Of a DNA stretch of 64,000 nucleotides, positions 19,022 to 25,438 are shown in pieces; position 1 is the stretch's first letter, and every line of letters begins with the position of its first letter. A program made the translations under genes and the position numbers. The stretch comes from CAVUCH01 sp963697705 (lineage in GTDB: Bacteria; Acidobacteriota; Vicinamibacteria; Vicinamibacterales; JAENWD01). Under the pieces are notes generated by a model. It searched no databases. It worked only from the letters and a program-made list of their open reading frames with translations, and was not told where the DNA came from. The stretch is taken from positions 1 to 64,000 of the forward strand of contig CAVOPA010000005.1 of the NCBI GenBank assembly GCA_963697705.1, in the 5' to 3' direction.

Positions 19022-19930
19022 GCCGGCCTGTCAGGCATGCCGTTCTGGGGTACGGACATCGGCGGGTTCGTCCCTACCGCCGAATACACGGGCGAGCTGC
19101 ATGTACGCTGGTTCCAGTTCGGCGCCTTCTGTCCGCTCTTCCGCGCACATGGCCGCGACTGGCACCTGCGGCTGCCCTGGGGCTGGAACACCGGCGAGCT
19201 CGGGCCCGTGGAGGTCGAGGGCTACGCCGGCGGTGCGGCCAACCCCGATTCGCGCGAGCTGCACAACCCGTCAGTCGAGCCCATCTGCCGGAAGTACCTC
19301 GAGCTCCGCTATCGCATGCTCCCGTACATCTACACCGCGGCACGCACCTGTTGCGATACGGGACTCCCGATGATTCGCGCGATCTGGGTGCATCAGCCCG
19401 ACGACCCACAGGCCGGCGCCATTGGCGATCAGTATTTCTGGGGACGAGACGTCCTGGTTGCGCCAGTCCTCGAACCGGGCGCTACCAACCGACGGCTCTA
19501 CCTGCCGCGTGGCACCTGGATCGACTTCTGGTCGGAGGCGCCCTTGGACGGTGGTCGATGGATCGATCGACCCGTCGATCTCGATACCATCCCGCTGTTC
19601 GTGCGTGCCGGCGCGGTCATCCCGTTCGATCCGCTCCGGCAGCATACGAGCGAACGTGTCGAGGGTCCGCTCACGCTGGTGGTGTATCCGGGCGCTGACG
19701 GCACGTCGGACGTCTACGAGGACGACGGGGTGAGCTTCGAGCACAAACGAGGGAACTACATGCGTCTGGTGGCTCAGTGGGAGGAACGTCGCGGCACGCT
19801 GCGACTCTCGCTCGCGCCAGGCTCACGGCTGGTCGGCACAGCTGTTCGGTTGATCGATATTCGTCGGTCCGGCCACACCCGCACCGAGTCGGTGCGCTTC
19901 GATGGATCGCCCACCGTCATCAGACTGTGA
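17699..19930 (+). CDS. GH31 family alpha-glycosidase, intact copy B
   Basis: This 743-residue enzyme starts at a GTG overlapping the GH146 stop and carries a twin-arginine signal (TRRALLQGAALTAGALV). GH31 enzymes are retaining glycosidases with two catalytic Asp. Here Asp372 in DGWWPDQGDG is the probable nucleophile and Asp424 in LWSGDVYTTWE the acid/base, followed by the conserved SGMPFWGTDIGGF and FCPLFRAHG segments. The C-terminus has the usual beta-domains (YLPRGTWIDFW, VRAGAVIPF, VYEDDGVSFEH). Family members cleave alpha-xylosides, alpha-glucosides or related sugars; the substrate cannot be read from motifs. Pairing with GH146 suggests removal of another sugar from the same arabinose-rich plant glycan. 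Confidence 0.88.
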   Translation: MNDVELTRRALLQGAALTAGALVRPDHARFAIAAQAVSTVTVRITFLPPATAGREDASISLVPEDGALVRRDWPRLPVTRGAPGSHVSGDVRLHVAEDLAVSVTADGRVVQQLRADLAANSLSFLLGRGSLLALGEGGQQFDRRGAADEMRNGQDAYRLHTHGARVPIQWLVGAEGWGLYVHQPLGAFDLTGSEGRFTASTLLPLDVFVVGSSDPAVLLREFAVITGYAELPARWTFGYMQSHRTLAGPEEVLGVARTFREKRLPCDALIYLGTEFTPSGWNTRNGEFTWNANNFPDPKAAIDALHAMHYKVVVHTVIEGRQLTGAVDDPCGAPEPSGRDAADRWPDHRSVGCYWPYHKALFDVGVDGWWPDQGDGLDAPSRLSRIRMYWEGSRRWRPDQRPFALHRNGYAGMQRYGAFLWSGDVYTTWETLRTQVAVGINAGLSGMPFWGTDIGGFVPTAEYTGELHVRWFQFGAFCPLFRAHGRDWHLRLPWGWNTGELGPVEVEGYAGGAANPDSRELHNPSVEPICRKYLELRYRMLPYIYTAARTCCDTGLPMIRAIWVHQPDDPQAGAIGDQYFWGRDVLVAPVLEPGATNRRLYLPRGTWIDFWSEAPLDGGRWIDRPVDLDTIPLFVRAGAVIPFDPLRQHTSERVEGPLTLVVYPGADGTSDVYEDDGVSFEHKRGNYMRLVAQWEERRGTLRLSLAPGSRLVGTAVRLIDIRRSGHTRTESVRFDGSPTVIRL

Positions 19931-20001
19931 TTCGCAAAAGGGCATCGCGAGCGCCGAGATCGACGCCCCCCGACGGCCGGAGTGGGCGCGCGCTGGCGCG
20001 G

Positions 20002-20087
20002 TCACTCGATCCCTGGAAACCACTTCACCGCGTTGTCGTGATACAGCTTTCGCCGAGGTGCGCGCCCACGACCTTCAGGTTCGGGTG
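20002..20087 (-). pseudogene. 3' fragment of an amidohydrolase gene with internal deletion
   Basis: About 100 bases here match two separate parts of the intact amidohydrolase at 24020-25117. Bases 19986-20052 match 24004-24070, covering the C-terminus KLYHDNAVKWFPGIE and its stop; 20052-20087 match 24383-24418 (the VVGAHLG region). The 313 bases between are missing. The rest of the 382-base gap between the GH31 and DUF3185-like genes shows only a short TTCGTGTG direct repeat near 20130. Confidence 0.8.
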
Positions 20088-20312
20088 GTACGGCCATCGG
20101 ACGGCCAACCTCGCCGGCCTGCTGTCTTCGTGTGTTTCGTGTGCTTCGTGTGACGCCCAACGGCCGGCAGTCACCAGGACGTAACCGCACCGGGCCGCAG
20201 TCAAAACCCTTTCGGATCGCGCCGACACGTCATCGCTGCCTTGGGAGTGGCATCAGGCTTGAACACATGAGCCATCGGTAGCGGGCTCATCCGCCACCGG
20301 GGAGGAGACATC

Positions 20313-20537
20313 ATGCGCGCGTCGCTGGTAGCCGGGATCGTCTTGATCGTGCTCGGGGCGGTGGTGTTCGCCTACGGCGGGTTTTCGTACACAAAGCGCG
20401 AGAAGGTGATCGACATCGGTCCGATCGAGGCGACTGCGAGGAGGCGGCAGCACGTCTCTCTCCCACCGATCCTCGGCGGAGCTGCGGTTCTGGGCGGAAT
20501 AGTGCTGATCGTCGCGGACAGTCGCAGGCGGCGCTGA
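20313..20537 (+). CDS. Small two-helix membrane protein, DUF3185-like
   Basis: This 74-residue protein has two transmembrane helices (residues ~4-24 and ~52-68). A polar segment between them contains YTKREKVIDIGPIEA and HVSLPPILGG, a pattern widespread in small DUF3185-like membrane proteins of soil bacteria. A strong Shine-Dalgarno (GGGGAGGAG) precedes the ATG by six bases. It stands alone between gene fragments. The function of the family is unknown. Confidence 0.75.
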   Translation: MRASLVAGIVLIVLGAVVFAYGGFSYTKREKVIDIGPIEATARRRQHVSLPPILGGAAVLGGIVLIVADSRRRR

Positions 20538-20751
20538 CGCGCGCGATGCCGCGCCGCGATTCCCGACAAGGGCCCACCGGATCGACCGCCCGATTGCGCG
20601 AGAGCCAGGCTGCGCCTGCATTCGCGGCCACCTGCCGCCCGCAGCACTCGAGACCATCCCTTTGAGCATCGGGGGTACGCCTGCGTCCTGATTGCCGCGC
20701 TCGTGATCGCCACCATCGTCCTGGCGCGGATGAGGCGCGACGAACGACTGC

Positions 20752-20812
20752 TCACCGGAAGTTCTCGATCAACGTCAGGTCCACCCTGAGTCGCAGCGTG
20801 GTCACGCCGAGC
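20752..20812 (-). pseudogene. C-terminal tail fragment of a PD40 kinase-like gene
   Basis: On the minus strand this reads LRLRVDLTLIENFR-stop, matching the conserved last residues of the PD40 kinases and regulators in this window (for example LSRADLMLIENFR at 45557). Nothing upstream continues the gene. A near-copy with a broken frame lies at 23600-23655. The rest of the 20538-20988 gap shows only the hairpin at 20886. Confidence 0.5.
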
Positions 20813-20885
20813 CGCCGACGAGCTGACAGAGTGGCTCGAACAGAACGGACGGCCCGTCGCGGAGAACAGCTGTGTGGAGTGTGCC

Positions 20886-20915
20886 GCTGATGTCGCCCTG
20901 GATGGCGACATCAGC
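20886..20915 (-). terminator. Perfect hairpin downstream of the winged-helix/TPR gene
   Basis: GCTGATGTCGCC and GGCGACATCAGC form a perfect 12-base stem with a 6-base loop. It lies 73 bases past the stop codon of the minus-strand regulator at 20989, a plausible terminator position, but there is no T-tract on that strand. Confidence 0.4.
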
Positions 20916-20988
20916 TGTCGGTGCGGGACGCAGGGGGGAGTCGGCAATTGCGAAGGCGTAACCACCAGGAAACGCCCCGGCCTCGCCG

Positions 20989-22908
20989 TCACTGCGGCAG
21001 CTTCATCCGGTTCACGAGGCGTATGAAACGAGGGTCCTCGCGCAGCGGGTCCCATTTCGGGTCGACGCCGAGAAAGACCATGTGCACGTCACGCTCATCG
21101 TAGGCCCGTTCGAGCCACCGCAGCGCCTCGTTTGAGTCTCCAAGTCCCTGATACACGAGCGCGCGGTACAACGGAGGGACGTACCTGGTCTGCGCGATGG
21201 TTTCGAGCTCACGCAGGCGCTCACGAGCCTCACCGGGCCTGCCCGACACGCCGTACGTGTAGCCCGCGAGGGCGATTCCCTCTGAACTGGCGCCAGAGCC
21301 TTCGGTCGCGTTCTTGAAAGACCGGATCGCCGGCTCGTACTGCCCGCTGCTCGCCTGGATCTTCCCGAGCGTGATCTGTGCGACCCAGTAGTGTGGCTCG
21401 AGTTCCAGAGCACGCCGGATGCCCTCCGCCGCGATGTCGTAATGGCGGGCCTGGTACTCGAAGTGCGCTTTCAGGACCTCGCCATACACGGACACGGGAT
21501 CGACGCGCAAGGCGGCATCGGCTTCGCGCAGCGCTTCGTCATGCCGGCCCAGATCGGACAGAAGGTGCCCATACCCGATGTGCGCGAAGGCGAGATTCGG
21601 GTCGACCGCGAGCGCTTGGCGGAACTTCTGTTCAGCGTCCGTCCACACCCACTCGTGCCAGAGCGCAACCCAGCCCAGGACAGCATGCGCGTCGGCCAAT
21701 TGCGGATCGAGTCTGATGGCGTCGAGCGCTGCCTGTCGCGCTTTCGGGAAGGCATCGCCTGGTGGAACGTCGCTCGTAATGGGCAGGCTGTTGTAGCAGT
21801 TGGCCAGACCGGCGTAAGCACGGGCGTACCCTGGATCTCGCCGAATGGCGTCGTCAAAATATCCAATCGCCTTCAGGATCGACTCGCGCTTCAGCTGGAG
21901 GGAGAAGACGCGGCCCCGGAGATATGACTCGTAGGCGCGCGGATTGTCCGTATCCCGCTTCGCCAGCCGGCGGCGGTCGTCTCCGGACAGCTGGAGAGCC
22001 AATCCATCCGCGATTTGCCCGGCGATTGAATCCTGAAGCGCGAACAACTCGGTCTGCTGTTCGTCGAACTGACCGGCCCACAGTTGCGTGCCGTCAGCCA
22101 CCCCGATGAGGTGGGCCGTGATCCGCACGCGCTCGCCGGATTTCTGAATCTGAGCATCGACGACCGCGTCGACGCCCAGCTCACGGCCGACAGCGACGGG
22201 ATCGCGATCAGGTGCTCGGTACCTGCGAACGGCACTGAGGGGCCGGACAGAGATTCCCTTGATCGTGCTCAGCTTTGCGATCAGCGTGTCCGACATGCCC
22301 AGTTGCAGTGTCTCGTCAGTCGACGCATTCGTCAGCGGCTTGAACGGGAGCACGGCCACAGTCCTGGGCAATCTACGGATTCCTTGATGCCCCGACGACC
22401 GACCGAAGAAGGCAGCGCTCAGGACGATGGCAGCCATCAAAGCCAGGAGAGAAACCGTCTCGGAACGGGAGGACCGTCGAACGGACATCGGATCACGGAC
22501 GGTCTCTGAGGCGGGCTCGACGACTCGCGCAGCTGGTACCTCAGCCGGTTCTGCAGCGCCGACGACGACCGCCGACGGCGGCGTTCTCATCTCGGCGACA
22601 AACTGATATCCCTGCCCCGGCAGGGTCATGACGTAACGGTTCTCACCCCGCGCTTCCCCCAGCACTCGCCGAAGTGTCGAGACGTTCTGGTTGAGGTTGT
22701 TCTCCTCGACAAACGTATCCGGCCAGACCTCCCGCATCAGTTCGTCTTTGCCGACCACACACCCATGGTGACGCACCAGGCACAACAGCGTGGCGAACAC
22801 GCGAGGCGTCAGCGTGACGGTCGCGCCGTCCTTCAGCAGCACGCGCCGCGCGACATCTATCTGAAATGGCCCGAATGCGTAGGTGGCGGGCGGCAATGGC
22901 TTGTCCAT
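20989..22908 (-). CDS. CadC-like transmembrane regulator: winged helix, TolB-like segment, TPR repeats
   Basis: This 639-residue protein opens with an OmpR/CadC winged-helix DNA-binding domain (residues ~8-105: FGPFQIDVARRVLLKDG, TPRVFATLLCLV, VSTLRRVLGE, LPGQGYQFVAE). A single transmembrane helix follows at ~150-172 (SLLALMAAIVLSAAFFG). Then comes an adenylate-cyclase/TolB-type segment (TVAVLPFKPLTN, LQLGMSDTLIAKLS, LGVDAVVDAQIQ) and about eight TPRs to the C-terminus. In such proteins a periplasmic part controls DNA binding from the membrane. Three TTCAG repeats spaced exactly 10 bases lie 8 bases upstream of the start and look like its own operator. It is divergent from the small secreted protein at 23022, the likely target. 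Confidence 0.88.
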   Translation of the reverse strand: MDKPLPPATYAFGPFQIDVARRVLLKDGATVTLTPRVFATLLCLVRHHGCVVGKDELMREVWPDTFVEENNLNQNVSTLRRVLGEARGENRYVMTLPGQGYQFVAEMRTPPSAVVVGAAEPAEVPAARVVEPASETVRDPMSVRRSSRSETVSLLALMAAIVLSAAFFGRSSGHQGIRRLPRTVAVLPFKPLTNASTDETLQLGMSDTLIAKLSTIKGISVRPLSAVRRYRAPDRDPVAVGRELGVDAVVDAQIQKSGERVRITAHLIGVADGTQLWAGQFDEQQTELFALQDSIAGQIADGLALQLSGDDRRRLAKRDTDNPRAYESYLRGRVFSLQLKRESILKAIGYFDDAIRRDPGYARAYAGLANCYNSLPITSDVPPGDAFPKARQAALDAIRLDPQLADAHAVLGWVALWHEWVWTDAEQKFRQALAVDPNLAFAHIGYGHLLSDLGRHDEALREADAALRVDPVSVYGEVLKAHFEYQARHYDIAAEGIRRALELEPHYWVAQITLGKIQASSGQYEPAIRSFKNATEGSGASSEGIALAGYTYGVSGRPGEARERLRELETIAQTRYVPPLYRALVYQGLGDSNEALRWLERAYDERDVHMVFLGVDPKWDPLREDPRFIRLVNRMKLPQ

Positions 22909-22916
22909 CGGGTCAA

Positions 22917-22941
22917 TTCAGAAGCGTTCAGAAACTTTCAG
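22917..22941 (-). promoter_or_regulatory. Three TTCAG direct repeats with 10-base phasing (winged-helix operator)
   Basis: TTCAG occurs at 22917, 22927 and 22937 (CTGAA on the minus strand). One helical turn between repeats is how OmpR/PhoB-type winged-helix proteins bind in tandem. The array ends 8 bases before the start codon of the regulator, where bound protein would block initiation, and 81 bases from the divergent secreted gene. Confidence 0.55.
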
Positions 22942-23021
22942 GCGCGCACTAAGGACGACACGAGTGGCCATACGCCACCATCGTCGCACCCCCGGCTGAA
23001 TCCCACATCAAGGAGATGCCC

Positions 23022-23519
23022 ATGTATTCGACCATCCGACACGCCGCCCGCCGAGCGATGCTCACGGTCCTTCCCGTCGTTGCCGTAAGTGCCCTGGCCG
23101 CAGTACCGGCCATCGCGCAAGACGACCGGCAGGCGAGAAAGCTCGAGGGAACGTGGTACACACAGGTGAGCGCGCACAACTGCACGACGGGCGCCGTCCT
23201 GCGATCGTTCCCCGCGCTCAACACATTCGCGGCGGGTGGAACCCTGATCGACACCACTACGGTGGTCGCACCCTCGCTGCGCAGTCCGGGCCACGGCACC
23301 TGGGAAGCCACCGGGGGCCATACGTTCCGCGCGATTTCGCTCGCGTTCCTGTTCAGTCCAGCGGGCGCATGGACTGGGACCCAGCGGATCATCCAGGCCA
23401 TCGAGATGCGCGAGGGGCCCGACGAGTTCAGCAGCACCGCCACCAGCGAGAGCTTTGACACAGCCGGCACGCTGATCGGCTCGGTCTGCGCGACGGCTAT
23501 TGGACAGCGCGTGGAGTGA
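23022..23519 (+). CDS. Small secreted protein, paralogue of the gene at 49338
   Basis: This 165-residue exported protein has a signal peptide (residues ~1-30, ending ALAAVPAIAQD) and a compact domain of unknown family: KLEGTWYTQVS, a Cys in AHNCTTG, FPALNTFAAGG, GHGTWEATGGHTFR, LAFLFSPAG and a final VCATAIGQRVE. The spacing suggests a small beta-barrel with one disulfide between the two Cys; this is inference. AAGGAG at 23010-23015 sits directly against an earlier ATG at 23016, so the ATG at 23022, six bases away, is the likely start. It is divergent from the winged-helix/TPR regulator. The 49338 paralogue is likewise divergent from a regulator operon. Confidence 0.75.
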   Translation: MYSTIRHAARRAMLTVLPVVAVSALAAVPAIAQDDRQARKLEGTWYTQVSAHNCTTGAVLRSFPALNTFAAGGTLIDTTTVVAPSLRSPGHGTWEATGGHTFRAISLAFLFSPAGAWTGTQRIIQAIEMREGPDEFSSTATSESFDTAGTLIGSVCATAIGQRVE

Positions 23520-23599
23520 TCGGCGCCCACGCCTCGGCTACGTCTTCGTCTTCGCCGCTTGGGCGACTCTCCGCCCAAGCGGCGTTGAATCGACTGCTC

Positions 23600-23655
23600 A
23601 CCGGAAGTTCTCGATGAAGGATCAGGTCCAGGCTGAGTCGCAGTTTGGTCACCAG
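23600..23655 (-). pseudogene. Second C-terminal tail fragment of a PD40 kinase-like gene
   Basis: The sequence is about 85% identical to 20752-20812 over ~60 bases, including the CTCACCGGAAGTTCTCGAT stretch that encodes IENFR-stop. Extra bases near 23620 break the frame between DLIL and the IENFR tail. Confidence 0.45.
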
Positions 23656-23789
23656 GCATGCGTCGGTCGGAACCGACGCGCATGCACGCGGCGAGAGTAG
23701 CGATCGAGCTCTCCGAGACGCGATCACGGCCCGTCGTCAGATGGAGCGCGTGAATGGGAATGTTTGCGGCATTGTCGCACGAAACGTGG

Positions 23790-23990
23790 TCGACCTCGTC
23801 TCTGGCGCCGCGGTCATCCTGTTCGACCCGATTTTCCAGTTTCCAGGGCCTGGCGATTTCGCTGATGGCCGGTGAAGTGGCGTCGCTCCTGCTCTCGCGC
23901 ATGGCCGTGCCCGTCCTCTACTACATGGCGAAGCGCCACGAGCGTAGCGAACCGGTACAGACGAAGGCACCGATGGAGATCGCCGCATGA
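23790..23990 (+). pseudogene. C-terminal remnant of an RND (AcrB/CzcA-type) efflux pump
   Basis: Read across one frameshift, this encodes GAAVILFDPIFQ joined to GLAISLMAGEVASLLL and SRMAVPVLYYMAKRHE. This is the typical final transmembrane segment of resistance-nodulation-division exporters. The frame is broken by a 7-base tandem duplication (TTTCCAG twice, near 23833-23847). The stop is at 23988. No other part of the pump is present. The rest of the 23520-24019 gap holds only the kinase tail fragment. Confidence 0.7.
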
Positions 23991-24019
23991 CCCAGTGCGA
24001 TGCGCGCGCGCTGGCGCGG

Positions 24020-25117
24020 TCACTCGATCCCTGGAAACCACTTCACCGCGTTGTCGTGATACAGCTTTCGCAACACGTCCTTGGGCAGGTGCAGGCCCTT
24101 GGTGGTCCCTTGCTCGAACGTCACATCCGCGTCGCCGGCGAAGTATCGCCAGTCGCGCGCGTATCTCGCCGCCCATTCCCTCAGCACGGTCTCGGTCTTG
24201 TCCGACGGGTACAGCACGTTGTCGGTGCCGTAGAGCACACGATCCTGGTATTTGATGAAGAACGCGCGAACCTTCTCGGGCTTCTGCATCATCAGGTAGT
24301 TGACACGGGCCGCCGTATCGACCGCGAAGTTCTGGTACTTGTCGAATCGCTCGGCGATCTGATCGACGTCCACTTCCATGCTGCCGAGGTGCGCGCCCAC
24401 GACCTTCAGGTTCGGGTGCAGCTGCAGCAGGTGATCGCGTGCGGCGAGGATGGCCTCCTTGCGCGGCCATTCCGGGTGCTTGTAGGCGTACTCCTCGGGG
24501 TGCTCGGTGTAGTAGCTGTAGTCGGGGCTCCGCGGGTCGGGCGGCTTCCAGCAGGAGTCCGGCTCGGCGACGTGCGCGAGCACCGATTTCTGATGTGCGG
24601 CGATGTTGTCGAAGATCGGGCTGAAGGCCGCGTCATCAGGAAGCACGTACGTCCCGTCCTTCCTCCGGACCTCCATACCGACCACCTTGTACAACTTCAC
24701 CGCGATCGCGCCGGCGTCGAAGTCGGCGTTCAGCCGCTTGTTGACACGCGCTGCGAATCCCGGACTTTCGAGGTCGTAGGGATCGATCGTCGTACAGACG
24801 ACGGCCCGGCCCTTGGTCAGGCGGTGCACCGCGAGCGCATCGGTCCACTGCGGCTCCATGCTCTTCGCGAACGGATCGCGGTCGTCGATGAGGAGGACGT
24901 TCAGCGCGCGGAGATTGAGGCGGGAGAAGAGAGCGGCAACCGCGGGGACATCCTGGTAGGCGTGGACATGCGTGTCGATTGGTGCGATCGCGGCCAATTG
25001 CGACAGCGCCTCATCGTCCACCACGCTCGATTGCCCTGATTGGGCGGCAACGAGCGCGCCACACGACAGGCCGACGACCGCTATTCCGATCAGGTTCCAG
25101 GGGTTCCGAACGTTCAT
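24020..25117 (-). CDS. Exported amidohydrolase-family (amidohydrolase_2) hydrolase
   Basis: This 365-residue protein has a signal peptide (IGIAVVGLSCGALVAAQS) and a TIM-barrel amidohydrolase fold. The metal-site motifs are in order: APIDTHVHAYQ near residue 46, AVKLYKVVGME near 140, SVLAHVAEP near 180, VVGAHLGSMEVD near 243, and VLYGTDNVLYPSD near 305. Members hydrolyse or decarboxylate diverse substrates, and the motifs do not fix which. GAGG five bases before the ATG supports the start. A deleted 3' copy lies at 20002-20087. Between it and the upstream GGT gene are a palindromic repeat and a hairpin element, so the two are probably not in one operon. Confidence 0.85.
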   Translation of the reverse strand: MNVRNPWNLIGIAVVGLSCGALVAAQSGQSSVVDDEALSQLAAIAPIDTHVHAYQDVPAVAALFSRLNLRALNVLLIDDRDPFAKSMEPQWTDALAVHRLTKGRAVVCTTIDPYDLESPGFAARVNKRLNADFDAGAIAVKLYKVVGMEVRRKDGTYVLPDDAAFSPIFDNIAAHQKSVLAHVAEPDSCWKPPDPRSPDYSYYTEHPEEYAYKHPEWPRKEAILAARDHLLQLHPNLKVVGAHLGSMEVDVDQIAERFDKYQNFAVDTAARVNYLMMQKPEKVRAFFIKYQDRVLYGTDNVLYPSDKTETVLREWAARYARDWRYFAGDADVTFEQGTTKGLHLPKDVLRKLYHDNAVKWFPGIE

Positions 25118-25184
25118 TGGGACCTCGTTTCACTCCGCTCTGTAATCCCATGGCTCGCTTGTGCTGTCATCGCATCACCCATGT

Positions 25185-25250
25185 GGGGCAGGGCTTCAGC
25201 CCTGCAAACCGGCGCAGGGCAAGCAGGCCCTGACACTGGCCTGGGTCCCA
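25185..25250. repeat. Short paired-hairpin palindromic repeat, copy 2 (degenerate)
   Basis: The left arm GGGGCAGGGCTTCAGCCCTG matches the complement of the right arm of the 3687-3742 element. The right arm (CAGGCCCTGACACTGGCCTG region) is degraded. It lies upstream of the amidohydrolase start and abuts the GGTTCC element. Confidence 0.6.
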
Positions 25251-25438
25251 CATTCCGGATTCTGGATCACAGGTTGAATTGCAGGTACCTCGTTCGTTCC
25301 AGATTCCCAGGGGTTCAAACGGTTCCGGGTTCCTTGGTTCCGAGTTCCAGGTTCGTCGCAGACTCGATTGGGGCGACGGCGAAATCACGGACCCGGCACT
25401 TGGCACCCGGAACCGTACCCAACACAAGTGAGTTCCGG
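25250..25438 (-). repeat. GGTTCC/GGAACC hairpin element, copy 1 (partly deleted)
   Basis: This is the first of three copies (others 49963-50220 and 54287-54546). It keeps the GGTTCC-rich left arm, the central CGCAG-ACTCGATTGGGGCG core and the conserved terminus CCGTACCCAACACAAGTGAG, but has lost most of the GGAACC-rich right arm. Its terminus runs into the 3' end of the GGT gene, whose last codons and stop it supplies. Confidence 0.8.
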
